Shown here one piece after another: positions 5,439 through 13,464 of a stretch of DNA of 24,839 nt (its first letter is position 1; the number at the start of each line of letters is the position of its first letter). Source of the DNA: a virus; IMG/VR virus record IMGVR_UViG_3300044655_000477, positions 1-24,839 of that record; one strand, given 5' to 3'. Position numbers and translations under genes: made by a program. The notes beneath the pieces were generated by a model that worked only from the letters and a program-made list of their open reading frames with translations, was not told the origin of the DNA and ran no database searches.

Positions 5439-5564
5439 TATCAATCCTTTGCAAGTTGGTGTAAAGCAGTGTAACGAAATGTTGTGCCTTACAATATATA
5501 TAGCATAATAGAAACGTGCCATGTATCAAAAAAGCCTTTAAAATCAACGCTAGGTATTTTCCCT
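5439..5564. promoter_or_regulatory. Divergent control region between the leftward block and rightward packaging genes
   Basis: An AT-rich stretch with possible back-to-back promoters. Leftward: TTGATA (reverse complement at 5524-5529), 16 bases, then TATGCT (5502-5507). Rightward: TTGTGC (5482-5487), 16 bases, then CATAAT (5504-5509). The two -10 elements overlap, so the polymerases would compete. The matches are moderate and the region is AT-rich, so chance matches are possible; the gene layout is the stronger reason to expect promoters here. Confidence 0.4.
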
Positions 5565-5759
5565 ATGAAACACAAAGTATTAAAAAAACAGGTTGAAAGT
5601 GCTTTTCAAACTGTGAACGAAATGACTACAAAAACAAGCTGCACAAAGGGGCTAGAAAAATTAAAATTTTTCTGTTCCAATCGCGCCCGTAAGGACATAG
5701 CGAAGCGGGTCGGCTTTGCTTCCCATTCCCCCAATCAAGTAGGAGAGACAGAGAGATGA
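5565..5759 (+). CDS. Possible small basic protein, 64 aa, upstream of the small terminase gene
   Basis: A frame starting MKHKVLKKQVESAFQTVNEM and ending at a TGA that overlaps the small terminase ATG (ATGA). That overlap suggests coupling. Against it, the Shine-Dalgarno site is poor, a 20-base palindrome (5654-5673) falls inside the frame and is read as EKLKFF, and no family is recognised. It may equally be an untranslated leader. Apart from this frame and the palindrome I see nothing coding in 5439-5755. Confidence 0.3.
   Translation: MKHKVLKKQVESAFQTVNEMTTKTSCTKGLEKLKFFCSNRARKDIAKRVGFASHSPNQVGETER
5654..5673. repeat. 20-base AT-rich palindrome, copy 1 (upstream of the small terminase gene)
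   Basis: AGAAAAATTAAAATTTTTCT: nine-base arms around AA. Two more copies lie at 6480-6499 and 6515-6534, on the other side of the small terminase gene. Confidence 0.85.
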
Positions 5760-6481
5760 AAACACTCACACGCAAGCAGATCAAGGAAGGCTTGGAGCAA
5801 GTACCAATGACAGAGCTTCTAGGCGTTTCCGGTCGTGCGTTAACAGGGAAACAACAAGAGTTCGCAAAGGGGCTAGCAATGGGTAAGACAAAGGCAGACG
5901 CATACAGGCAGAGCCATAAGAAGGATGCAACAAGGGCAACGCTCACGACAGAGCCTTACAAGCTGGCGAGTGACCCTCGCATAGCCCTTGAGGTAGAGGC
6001 TTACAGGCTGGCAATTGAGGCGTCGAAACATCGCACCCCTGTTGCTTTGAGGGAGTTGGTAATTCAATCCCTTGTCCAAGTATTGATTGACCCCAAGGCT
6101 AAACAGTCAACCAAAGTGGCGAGCGCAAAGGTACTCGGCACAGTCACCGAAGTGTCGGCTTTCACTGAGAGGCGCGAGGTTCGAACCATCTCATCGAGCG
6201 CAGACACCAAGGCGCAGATCATGGCGCAGTTGCGGGAGATGCTCAACGGGCGCGCGGAAGATGCGACGATCATCGAGGCGGACACCCTTTTGCGCGAGCT
6301 ATCGGGCGAGACCCACCCACTCCCGACCCCCCCAAACGACGTTGCGGAGTCCCAAGATCCTATACATACTATTCCACACGAACCAACCCAACAAGATTCG
6401 GTTTTGGAAGACCCCCCACCCCCAGAAAAAGTTTCTGGAGCAGCACCCACCCATCCTTTTAGGGGAGACACCCCGGCGTAG
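5756..6481 (+). CDS. terS: Terminase small subunit-like protein
   Basis: 241 residues. Residues 29-60 (ALTGKQQEFAKGLAMGKTKA, then DAYRQSH) match the N-terminal helix-turn-helix of phage small terminases (LT.KQ..F...L..G....AA..AG type), which binds the packaging site and hands DNA to the large subunit. A helical middle follows (AEVEAYRLAIEASKHRTP-like region through about residue 130), and the last 50 residues are proline-rich and probably disordered. GGAGAG lies 11 bases before the ATG. The position directly before the large subunit, with one small gene between, supports the call. The stop codon lies within the second palindrome copy. Confidence 0.72.
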   Translation: MKTLTRKQIKEGLEQVPMTELLGVSGRALTGKQQEFAKGLAMGKTKADAYRQSHKKDATRATLTTEPYKLASDPRIALEVEAYRLAIEASKHRTPVALRELVIQSLVQVLIDPKAKQSTKVASAKVLGTVTEVSAFTERREVRTISSSADTKAQIMAQLREMLNGRAEDATIIEADTLLRELSGETHPLPTPPNDVAESQDPIHTIPHEPTQQDSVLEDPPPPEKVSGAAPTHPFRGDTPA

Positions 6482-6499
6482 AAAAATTAAAATTTTTCT
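6480..6499. repeat. 20-base AT-rich palindrome, copy 2
   Basis: Identical to the copy at 5654-5673. It overlaps the stop codon of the small terminase gene. Confidence 0.85.
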
Positions 6500-6514
6500 G
6501 CAAAATAATTTTCT

Positions 6515-6534
6515 AGAAAAATTAAAATTTTTAT
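6515..6534. repeat. 20-base AT-rich palindrome, copy 3
   Basis: 19 of 20 bases match the other copies (the C near the end is A). It lies 35 bases after copy 2; CTAG precedes it, and a second short palindrome (TTTTCTAGAAAA) overlaps its left end. Confidence 0.85.
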
Positions 6535-6616
6535 GCGGTTTTTAAAAGTACAGATAAATAAGAAAATGGTGTCACGTAAAAGTGACATGACGTTTAACGA
6601 ATGTATGGAGGTAGAG

Positions 6617-6841
6617 ATGACCCCGGTGCAGAAGGAAGTGTTTTTGATTATTGATGAATGGTGGAAGAGGTACGGGTTTAGTCCCTCTCTTAAGGACATA
6701 GCTCACCAGCGTGGAAAGATGAGTATGTCTAATACTTCTAAAATAATTAAGCGGCTTGTGAATATAGGTGTTATAAAGAAGGTTGATAGACAGGGTAGGA
6801 CGATCAGACCTGTTTATATTAACTTCAGGAATTTAGAGTGA
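6617..6841 (+). CDS. Small winged-helix protein, LexA N-terminal-like
   Basis: 74 residues from an ATG with GGAGG five bases upstream; a longer frame from 6533 would start inside the palindrome and has no ribosome site. MTPVQKEVFLIIDEWWKRYG, then FSPSLKDIAHQRG, SMSNTSKIIKRL, GVIKKVDRQGRTIRP follows the LexA DNA-binding domain step by step (Q.evl..I, G.sPs..dIA, l..L...G.I.......R...). There is no peptidase domain, so it cannot be a full LexA. It may regulate the packaging or late genes, perhaps at the palindromes just upstream. The stop overlaps the large terminase GTG (GTGA). The domain call is good; the role is inferred. Confidence 0.75.
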   Translation: MTPVQKEVFLIIDEWWKRYGFSPSLKDIAHQRGKMSMSNTSKIIKRLVNIGVIKKVDRQGRTIRPVYINFRNLE

Positions 6842-8328
6842 AGCTAGAAGATTTGATTGAAAAGTTGCCTGCAAACGAGCAGGAGGAATTCTTGGCGAGT
6901 GTTGAGACGTATAAGAGTGCGTTGACTCGTGAGAGGTCTCATGCTTCTTTCATGGAATATATTAAGCAGATGTGGCCGGGATTTGTGGGGGGAAGACATC
7001 ATTCGTTGATGGCTAAGAAGTTTGAGGATATAGCTAATGGGAAGATTAAACGGTTAATCATTAATATGGCTCCTAGGCATACTAAGTCTGAGTTTGCCTC
7101 CTATCTATTACCGTCATGGTTCCTTGGCCGTTTCCCGAATAAGAAGGTTATCCAGTGTTCTAACACCGCTGATCTCGCTGTAGGATTTGGTAGGAAGGTT
7201 AGGAACTTAGTAGATTCAGAACAGTACTCTAGGATCTTTCCTAACGTTGCTTTGAGACAAGATAGTAAAGCTGCTGGCCGCTGGGCGACCAGTGGGGGAG
7301 GGGAGTACTTTGCTATCGGTGTACAAGGTACTGTTACCGGAAAAGGTGCTGATCTTTTAATTATTGACGATCCTCACTCTGAACAGGAAGCGGCTTTAGC
7401 TCAGGGGGATCCTACTGTTTTTGATAAAGTTTACGAGTGGTACACCTCTGGGCCTAGACAACGTTTACAGCCGGGTGGGGCTATTGTTGTTGTGATGACC
7501 CGTTGGTCGGAGAAAGACCTGACTGGTAGGATTATTAAAGATGCAGCCAGTAGGGATAAAGGGGAGGAGTGGGAGGTTATAGAGTTACCTGCAATCATGC
7601 CTAGCGGGAAACCTTTATGGCCAGAGTTCTGGAGTCTAGAGGAATTAGAAGCTCTGAGAGAAGAACTTCCTCCTTCTAAGTGGAACGCTCAGTATCAGCA
7701 AAACCCTACGGGAGAAGAGGGTGCTTTAGTTAAACGGGAGTGGTGGAAGATTTGGGAGCATGAGGATCCTCCTAAGTGTGAATTTATTATTCAAAGTTGG
7801 GATACCGCTTTTACTAAGAATGAGCGATCAGACTATTCCGCCTGCGTGACCCTTGGGGTATTTCACTTAAATGAGAACCCAGAAGATATTAATATTATTC
7901 TGTTAGATGCTTTCCAGAAAAGGATGGAGTTCCCTGAATTGAAGGAGAAAGCTTACGAGCACTACAAGGATTGGGAGCCGGATGCTTTTGTTGTGGAGGC
8001 TAAGGCTGCCGGCGCTCCGCTGATATTTGAATTAAGACGGATGGGGATAGTTGTTAGTGAATACACCCCGTCTAGAGGTAATGATAAATTTGTGCGACTA
8101 AATTCGGTGACTGATTTGTTCAAGTCGGGTAAAGTATGGGCACCTGATACGAGGTGGGCGCACGAGTTAGTTGAGCAGATGGCGGCGTTTCCGAATGCTG
8201 ACCATGATGACTTGGTTGATGCTTGTGTTCAAGCACTGATTCGTTTCAGACAAGGTGGGTTTTTGCGGCTCGATACAGACGAGCGTGAAGATCTAATCGG
8301 CTTCAGAAAGAAGCACGTTTACTATTGA
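6838..8328 (+). CDS. terL: Terminase large subunit (packaging ATPase and nuclease)
   Basis: 496 residues, GTG start overlapping the upstream TGA. ATPase domain: Walker A-like MAPRHTKSE (residues 77-85), Walker B DLLIIDDPHSE (172-182) and the coupling region TRWSEKD (221-227). The C-terminal RNase H-like nuclease has QSWDTAF (D322), VVEAKAAG (E387) and FPNADHDDLVDA (D457 and D458), which supply the acidic cluster that holds the metals. The length and motif order match phage gp17-like terminases. The protein cuts concatemeric DNA and pumps it through the portal. This is the surest call in the window. Confidence 0.97.
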   Translation: MKLEDLIEKLPANEQEEFLASVETYKSALTRERSHASFMEYIKQMWPGFVGGRHHSLMAKKFEDIANGKIKRLIINMAPRHTKSEFASYLLPSWFLGRFPNKKVIQCSNTADLAVGFGRKVRNLVDSEQYSRIFPNVALRQDSKAAGRWATSGGGEYFAIGVQGTVTGKGADLLIIDDPHSEQEAALAQGDPTVFDKVYEWYTSGPRQRLQPGGAIVVVMTRWSEKDLTGRIIKDAASRDKGEEWEVIELPAIMPSGKPLWPEFWSLEELEALREELPPSKWNAQYQQNPTGEEGALVKREWWKIWEHEDPPKCEFIIQSWDTAFTKNERSDYSACVTLGVFHLNENPEDINIILLDAFQKRMEFPELKEKAYEHYKDWEPDAFVVEAKAAGAPLIFELRRMGIVVSEYTPSRGNDKFVRLNSVTDLFKSGKVWAPDTRWAHELVEQMAAFPNADHDDLVDACVQALIRFRQGGFLRLDTDEREDLIGFRKKHVYY

Positions 8329-8335
8329 GGCTCTC

Positions 8336-10702
8336 ATGGAAAAATCTTTATACGAAATGCCCAAAGGCATTGAATCTCTGGAAGGCCCAGAAATTGAAAT
8401 CGAAGTTGAGAATCCTGAATCTATGTCTATTGAGATAGATGGGATTGAGATTGATCTGACTCCGCCGACCGGAGGAGAAGATCAATTTGACGACAACTTG
8501 GCTGAGTTCATGGACGAAAGCGTATTAGCTACGATTGGATCTGATCTGGTGGAAGAGGTGTCTAGTGATGTGACATCTCGCAAAGACTGGGTGGAGATGT
8601 ATGTCAAGGGTCTAGATGTTTTGGGGATGAAGTATGAAGAACGTACTGAGCCGTGGAATGGTGCTTGTGGAGTTTTCTCTACGATCCTTACAGAAGCTGC
8701 GGTTAGGTTCCAGAGCGAGACGATTATTGAAACGTTCCCTGCGGCGGGGCCAGTCAAAACGGAAATTATTGGTGCAATTGACCGTCTTAAAACTGAAGCG
8801 GCTGCGCGAGTTCAGGAGGACATGAACTATAAGCTCACAGAGGAGATGCCTGAGTATCGCCCTGAGCACGAGAGGATGTTGTTTAACTTAGGTCTAGCTG
8901 GTTCGGCCTTTAAGAAGGTTTACTATGATCCCAGTTTGGGACGACAGACTTCTGTCTACGTACCCGCCGAGGATGTGATTATTCCTTACGGCTCTAGTAG
9001 TTCTAGGACAGCAGAGAGAGTTACGCACATCATGCGTAAGTCTAAGAATGAACTAAAGAAACTACAGGTAGCAGGCTTCTATGTTGATGTAGATCTGGGA
9101 GAGCCTAGTAACTTACACACTGACGTAGAGAAGAAAAAAGCGGACGAGCAGGGTTACTCAGTAACTGACGACGACCGCTACCAGATTTATGAAATCCAAG
9201 TTGACTACGATCTGCCGGGCTATGAAGATGAAGACGGTATTGCTTTACCTTACATCATCACGATTGACGTTGGGACTAATAAAGTTTTATCTATTTACAG
9301 GAACTGGAATGAATCAGATAAGAAGCGCCTTAAGAGACAACACTTTGTTCAGTACGATTATGTACCCGGCTTTGGTGCTTATGGCTTTGGTTTCATACAT
9401 CTTATTGGTGGTTATGCCAGAGCCGGTACGTCTCTTATTAGACAACTCATTGATGCTGGCACATTAAGCAATCTGCCCGGCGGCTTGAAGTCTAGAGGAC
9501 TCCGAGTTAAAGGTGACGATACACCTATCGCTCCCGGCGAATTCCGAGATGTAGACGTACCTAGTGGTTCTATCAAAGACAACATCATGATGCTTCCTTA
9601 TAAGGAGCCATCACAAGTTTTGTCTATGTTGTTGGATAAGGTCACTGAAGAGGGTAGACGTTTAGGATCTATTGCTGATATGAACATCAGCGATATGTCT
9701 GCTAATTCTCCAGTAGGAACTACGTTAGCTTTGTTAGAGCGTCAATTGAAAACGATGTCTGCTGTGCAGGCGCGGGTTCACTACGCTATGAAACAAGAGT
9801 TCAAGATCCTAAAGGCGATCATTCGTGACTACGCTCCTACAGAGTATGAGTACGAACCCACCTCTGGTACGAGGATGGCTAAGCAGGAAGACTATGACAT
9901 GGTGGATGTCATACCTGTATCAGATCCTAATAGCTCGACGATGGCTCAAAGGATCATGCAGTACCAAGCTGTGATGCAGATGGCGCAGCAAGCTCCGCAG
10001 ATCTACAACTTACCTAACCTACATCGTCAGATGATTGAGGTTTTGGGTATTAAGAATGGCGAGAAGTTAGTACCGACTCCTGACGATGAACAACCAAGAG
10101 ATCCTATCTCTGAGAACATGGCGTTCTTGAAGGGCGAACCTACTAAAGCGTTCATCTATCAGGATCAAGATGCTCACATTGCGGCTCATACGACGTTTAT
10201 GCAAGATCCAATGATTGCTGCAACGATGGGACAGAACCCTATGGCTCAGCAAATGATGGCGGCTATCCAAGCTCACATCGCGGAGCACTTAGGATTCTTG
10301 TACAGACGCAAGATTGAAGAGCAAATGGGTGTACCGCTTCCTCCTCCAAACGAAAAACTGCCAGAAGATGTGGAAGTTCAGTTGTCAAAGCTTATTGCCG
10401 AGGCAAGTGCCCAGCTTTTACAGAGCAATACCGCTATGGCTCAGCAGAAACAAGCTCAACAACAGGCGCAAGACCCGCTTATTCAGATGCAACAAGCTGA
10501 ATTGCAGATCAAAGCGGAAGAACTCAAGCGTAAAACTGCAAAAGATCAGGCGGATATGGCTTTAGCGCAGGCTAGATTGGCCATTGATGCTGAAAGAATC
10601 AAAGCAGAGGGCCAAAGAGAGGCTATGAGACTGCAATCCCAGCAGAAACAGACCGAACAGAAGCTTAAAGCTGATGTTATTACCAAAATGACGCGAGGCT
10701 AA
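8336..10702 (+). CDS. Portal protein
   Basis: 788 residues, the length of large P22-like portals. The order of features fits: an acidic N-terminal tail (residues 10-60), the core around WNGACGVFSTILTEAAVRF and MLFNLGLAGSAFKKVYYDP, then VPAEDVIIPYGS, and the stretch VPSGSIKDNIMMLPYKEPS, which in this family leads into the long stem helix. The last 110 residues are a glutamine/alanine-rich coiled coil (QQKQAQQQAQDPLIQMQQAE), probably the barrel. Twelve copies would form the ring at the capsid vertex through which the large terminase packs DNA. GAGG lies five bases before the ATG. No motif is catalytic; the call rests on pattern and position. Confidence 0.88.
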   Translation: MEKSLYEMPKGIESLEGPEIEIEVENPESMSIEIDGIEIDLTPPTGGEDQFDDNLAEFMDESVLATIGSDLVEEVSSDVTSRKDWVEMYVKGLDVLGMKYEERTEPWNGACGVFSTILTEAAVRFQSETIIETFPAAGPVKTEIIGAIDRLKTEAAARVQEDMNYKLTEEMPEYRPEHERMLFNLGLAGSAFKKVYYDPSLGRQTSVYVPAEDVIIPYGSSSSRTAERVTHIMRKSKNELKKLQVAGFYVDVDLGEPSNLHTDVEKKKADEQGYSVTDDDRYQIYEIQVDYDLPGYEDEDGIALPYIITIDVGTNKVLSIYRNWNESDKKRLKRQHFVQYDYVPGFGAYGFGFIHLIGGYARAGTSLIRQLIDAGTLSNLPGGLKSRGLRVKGDDTPIAPGEFRDVDVPSGSIKDNIMMLPYKEPSQVLSMLLDKVTEEGRRLGSIADMNISDMSANSPVGTTLALLERQLKTMSAVQARVHYAMKQEFKILKAIIRDYAPTEYEYEPTSGTRMAKQEDYDMVDVIPVSDPNSSTMAQRIMQYQAVMQMAQQAPQIYNLPNLHRQMIEVLGIKNGEKLVPTPDDEQPRDPISENMAFLKGEPTKAFIYQDQDAHIAAHTTFMQDPMIAATMGQNPMAQQMMAAIQAHIAEHLGFLYRRKIEEQMGVPLPPPNEKLPEDVEVQLSKLIAEASAQLLQSNTAMAQQKQAQQQAQDPLIQMQQAELQIKAEELKRKTAKDQADMALAQARLAIDAERIKAEGQREAMRLQSQQKQTEQKLKADVITKMTRG

Positions 10703-11488
10703 ATGACAAAACCGCTAGTTTCCCTACTAATGGCTGCGTATAACAACGTGGCTTACATTAAAAACGCTATTGATAGCGCAAAAAAGCAGACTTATAAGAA
10801 TTGGGAACTAATAATTCTCGATGATGGGTCTGATGATGGTACGTGGGAGCTAGCGGAAGTCTTATCTAAGGGCGATAAACGCATAAAAGTCCACAAAAAT
10901 GGGGTAAATATTGGCTATAACAGCACAATGTTGAAGCTTTCTGGGCTTGCAAAAGGGGACTTTTATGCTCATTTTGACAGCGATGACATGCTTGAAAGGT
11001 ATGCCATTGAGGAGATGTTGCTGGCTTTTGACCAGCTACCAAACGTAAAGTTCATTTACTCTGACTTTGCCCAGATAGGTAAGAAGGGTGAGGTCGAACA
11101 TTATTCCCCAAGTCCCACATTTGATCCTAATAAATTACATCAACACGGGTGGAGACATTTTGGAATGTACCGCTCAGATGTAATGAAGCACATTCAAGGT
11201 TACAACGAGAAGCTGGCTAGTACTAATGGCTGTGCAGATGGCGATTTGTTTATGCAAATTGTCGAGAAGTTTCCTGCGGCACGATTACCTAAAGTGTTGT
11301 ATTTATACAGAAACCACGGAAATAACATTAGTACAAAGAATGCTAAGTGCGAAGCGTGTCCATTAAGAATGGATTGCAACTTTGCACGAGTATGGTGTAA
11401 GTCGGCTAACTACGACATTACTACTTTTAAACCAATAGAGGTGCATCATGGAACTGAAGATATTCGAAGTCTTGAACCAAAAAATTAA
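10703..11488 (+). CDS. Family 2 glycosyltransferase (GT-A fold)
   Basis: 261 residues starting right after the portal stop. It shows the GT2 pattern: VSLLMAAYNNVAYIKNAIDS, then KQTYKNWELIILDDGSDDGT (nucleotide-sugar binding aspartates, residues 40-45), DFYAHFDSDDMLE (DXD motif at 92-95) and a later NGCADGDLFMQIVEKF acceptor region. It would move a sugar from a nucleotide donor onto an unknown acceptor: virion protein, host surface glycan or modified DNA base. The C-terminus has four cysteines (216, 219, 225, 232; C-x2-C-x5-C-x6-C) that could hold a metal or iron-sulfur site, unusual for GT2 enzymes. It overlaps the next gene by 41 bases. A cargo gene between portal and scaffold is likely. Confidence 0.9.
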   Translation: MTKPLVSLLMAAYNNVAYIKNAIDSAKKQTYKNWELIILDDGSDDGTWELAEVLSKGDKRIKVHKNGVNIGYNSTMLKLSGLAKGDFYAHFDSDDMLERYAIEEMLLAFDQLPNVKFIYSDFAQIGKKGEVEHYSPSPTFDPNKLHQHGWRHFGMYRSDVMKHIQGYNEKLASTNGCADGDLFMQIVEKFPAARLPKVLYLYRNHGNNISTKNAKCEACPLRMDCNFARVWCKSANYDITTFKPIEVHHGTEDIRSLEPKN

Positions 11489-11645
11489 TGAGCGGGTTCA
11501 GGATATTAGTGGATCTTTATGTGACGGCGTGGCTAAAGACTACGCTGATTACAGGGGAATGTGCGGAGTAATCAAGGGTCTACGAACCGCGCAGTATGAG
11601 TTGAATGACCTTTTAAGAAAAATTAAGGATGATGACGATGAGTGA
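11448..11645 (+). CDS. Small conserved phage protein, 65 aa
   Basis: The start at 11448 has GAGGTG upstream and lies inside the end of the glycosyltransferase gene in another frame. The protein reads MELKIFEVLNQKINERVQDI, then GSLCDGVAKDYADYRGMCG, and ends in an acidic tail (KIKDDDDE). It is a helical protein of the kind found between portal and scaffold genes in short-tailed phages; its role is not known to me. The codons for the tail supply the AAGGA ribosome site of the next gene. Confidence 0.7.
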   Translation: MELKIFEVLNQKINERVQDISGSLCDGVAKDYADYRGMCGVIKGLRTAQYELNDLLRKIKDDDDE

Positions 11646-12045
11646 ATTTGATGTGTCTGCTGTTGATCTTTCTGGCCTTCTAAACAAAGAACCAGAGGAG
11701 AAAGCACGACAAGTGCCCGATCCCGCTACTTACCATATTCTTTGTATGCTCCCCAAAGCTGAAGAGGAATTTAGCGAAACTGGCATTTTAAAATCAGCCA
11801 CTGCAATGCTTCACGAAGAATTGCTTTCTCCCGTCTTGTTTGTGGCCAAGATTGGCCCAGACGCTTTTAAAGACGAAAAACGATTTCCTTCAGGGGCTTC
11901 ATGCAAAGTTGGAGACTTCATCATTACGCGACCTAATACTGGGACGCGAATGAAGATACACGGTACCGAGTGGCGACTGATTAACGACGATAGCGTCGAA
12001 GCGGTTGTTCAGGATCCCCGTGGAATTCAGCGACCTAACTATTAA
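11638..12045 (+). CDS. GroES-like co-chaperonin protein
   Basis: The third of three nearby in-frame ATGs is used, since AAGGA lies eight bases before it. After a disordered N-terminal 30 residues, the domain follows GroES in order: YHILCMLPKAEEE (first strand), SETGILKSATAMLHE (where GroES has the mobile loop), SPVLFVAKIGPDAF (the GEVLAVG strand), ASCKVGDFIITRPN (the VKVGDIVIF strand), GTEWRLINDDSVEAVVQDP (the last strands). It probably replaces or adjusts the host GroES so that the major capsid protein folds in host GroEL, as T4 gp31 does. The position just before scaffold and capsid genes agrees. The fold call is strong; the partner is inferred. Confidence 0.85.
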   Translation: MSEFDVSAVDLSGLLNKEPEEKARQVPDPATYHILCMLPKAEEEFSETGILKSATAMLHEELLSPVLFVAKIGPDAFKDEKRFPSGASCKVGDFIITRPNTGTRMKIHGTEWRLINDDSVEAVVQDPRGIQRPNY

Positions 12046-12055
12046 GGAGTAGTTT

Positions 12056-12982
12056 ATGGATAATTTTAATAAAGAAGAATTTGCATTTCCTGATGAAGTT
12101 GACAAAAAAACAACAGTTCAGGAAGATGACGGCGGTGTAGATGTAGAGATTGAAACCTCTTCAAAAGAAACAAAATCTACTCGGTCTAATGACGATGACG
12201 AGATTGAAAAGTATGATGAAAAGGTAAAGAAGCGTATTGCTGATTTACAGTCTGGCTTTCACAGTGAACGCCGCCGTGCTGAGGAAGCTGCCCGCGAGCG
12301 GGAAGAGGCTATTGCTTTTGCTCAATCTGTGGCCGAAGAGAATAAAAAGCTCAAAGGTTCATTATCTGAGGGGCAGTCAGCATTACTAGAACAAGCTAAA
12401 AAAGTAGTATCTAATGAGGTTGATGAAGCAAAACGACGCTACAAAAGTGCGTATGAATCGGGTGATTCTGACGCTTTAGTTGAGGCTCAGGAGTTATTAA
12501 CTTCTGCCAAAATTAAAATGGAGCGAGTAAATAATTTTAAACCCGCTTTACAAAAAGAAGAAAATGAAGTAAAAATCGCACCTAGGGAAGTCCCTCGCCA
12601 GCCACAAGTAGATCCTAAAGCTGCTAGATGGCAAAGCGAGAATTCTTGGTTTGGCAGTGATGATGAGATGACCAGCTTTGCTCTGGGCTTACATACTAAG
12701 CTCATTAAGAATGGTATCGACCCTAACTCCGACGAATATTACACGCGACTTAATTCGCGTATTCGCCAAGTGTTTCCAGAGAACTTCGATCTGGATAACA
12801 ACGAATCGGAAACTCAAACGAGTTCCGCTCCTCGTCAAAAATCGAATGTCGTCGCACCTGCGACACGGAGCACCTCATCTTCCAAGATCCGGCTCACTCC
12901 ATTTCAGGTAACGATGGCTAAAAAGTTCGGCGTATCCCACGAACTGATGGCTCAAAAAATTGCAGAATTAAGAAAAGGTTAA
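12056..12982 (+). CDS. Capsid scaffolding protein
   Basis: 308 residues, very charged. An acidic N-terminus (residues 1-60) is followed by a long helical, coiled-coil region (about 60-165: VKKRIADLQSGFHSERRRAE, EEAIAFAQSVAEENKKL), a linker, and a C-terminal helix LTPFQVTMAKKFGVSHELMA with basic residues, which in scaffolds contacts the shell protein. It would guide assembly of the procapsid and then leave or be degraded; no protease gene is seen in the window. AAGGAG lies six bases before the ATG. Order (portal, scaffold, capsid) and composition both support the call. Confidence 0.85.
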   Translation: MDNFNKEEFAFPDEVDKKTTVQEDDGGVDVEIETSSKETKSTRSNDDDEIEKYDEKVKKRIADLQSGFHSERRRAEEAAREREEAIAFAQSVAEENKKLKGSLSEGQSALLEQAKKVVSNEVDEAKRRYKSAYESGDSDALVEAQELLTSAKIKMERVNNFKPALQKEENEVKIAPREVPRQPQVDPKAARWQSENSWFGSDDEMTSFALGLHTKLIKNGIDPNSDEYYTRLNSRIRQVFPENFDLDNNESETQTSSAPRQKSNVVAPATRSTSSSKIRLTPFQVTMAKKFGVSHELMAQKIAELRKG

Positions 12983-12986
12983 TGAT

Positions 12987-13445
12987 ATGTCTGAAACTCA
13001 AACTCGCGCTAAACGTGAAACTGAAAGCCGTGAAGCTGTTGCTCGTCCAAAACGTTGGATGCCGCCACAGCTTTTGCCTGATCCTCATCCAGAGCCGGGC
13101 TATGCTTTCCGTTGGATCCGTGTTAGTACCTTGAATAAGGAAGACGCTACCAATATTTCTTCAAAACTGCGTGAAGGCTGGGAACCCGTAAAGGCTTCTG
13201 ACCATCCTGAAATTCGTTTGTTTGGATCTAGCAGCCATGCACAATTTCCAGATAGCGTTCAAGTCAGTGGTCTGTTACTTTGCAAAACACCCGTGGAATT
13301 TACTGAGCAGCGTAATGCGTACTATCGCAATCAAGCGGAAGCGCAGATGCAATCAGTAGACAACACCTATATGCGCGAAAATGATCCACGGATGCCTATG
13401 TTCAAAGAACGTAAGTCCACGGTCACTTTCGGAAAAGGTACTTAA
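12987..13445 (+). CDS. Hypothetical virion-associated protein, 152 aa
   Basis: It starts four bases after the scaffold stop, with AAAAGG eight bases before the ATG. A basic N-terminus (TRAKRETESREAVARPKRWM) leads into a compact domain (PGYAFRWIRVSTLNKEDATN, then KLREGWEPVKASDHPEIRLF), and a helical region with many glutamines (YYRNQAEAQMQSV) ends in a basic tail. The position between scaffold and capsid genes and its conservation in similar phages, as I remember it, suggest a role in head assembly or inside the head. No function is known to me. Confidence 0.7.
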   Translation: MSETQTRAKRETESREAVARPKRWMPPQLLPDPHPEPGYAFRWIRVSTLNKEDATNISSKLREGWEPVKASDHPEIRLFGSSSHAQFPDSVQVSGLLLCKTPVEFTEQRNAYYRNQAEAQMQSVDNTYMRENDPRMPMFKERKSTVTFGKGT

Positions 13446-13464
13446 ATTTTTTTGGAGACTTAAA

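Noticed and set aside
5302-5547. Frame on the minus strand overlapping the first gene of the leftward block
   Set aside because: It lies in another frame across the likely promoter and the gene at 5166-5438, has no ribosome site, and its sequence shows no family pattern.
5654-6534. The AT-rich palindromes as transcription terminators
   Set aside because: The stems have almost no G or C, there is no separate T run, and one copy lies inside a possible frame; a binding site explains them better.
6064-6545. Long frames on both strands across the small terminase gene
   Set aside because: They are shadows of the terminase frame: odd composition (serine-rich or arginine-rich), no ribosome site, and they run into the palindromes.
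12487-12911. Frames opposite or out of phase with the scaffold gene
   Set aside because: They have no ribosome site or family pattern, and the scaffold frame is strongly supported by composition and order.
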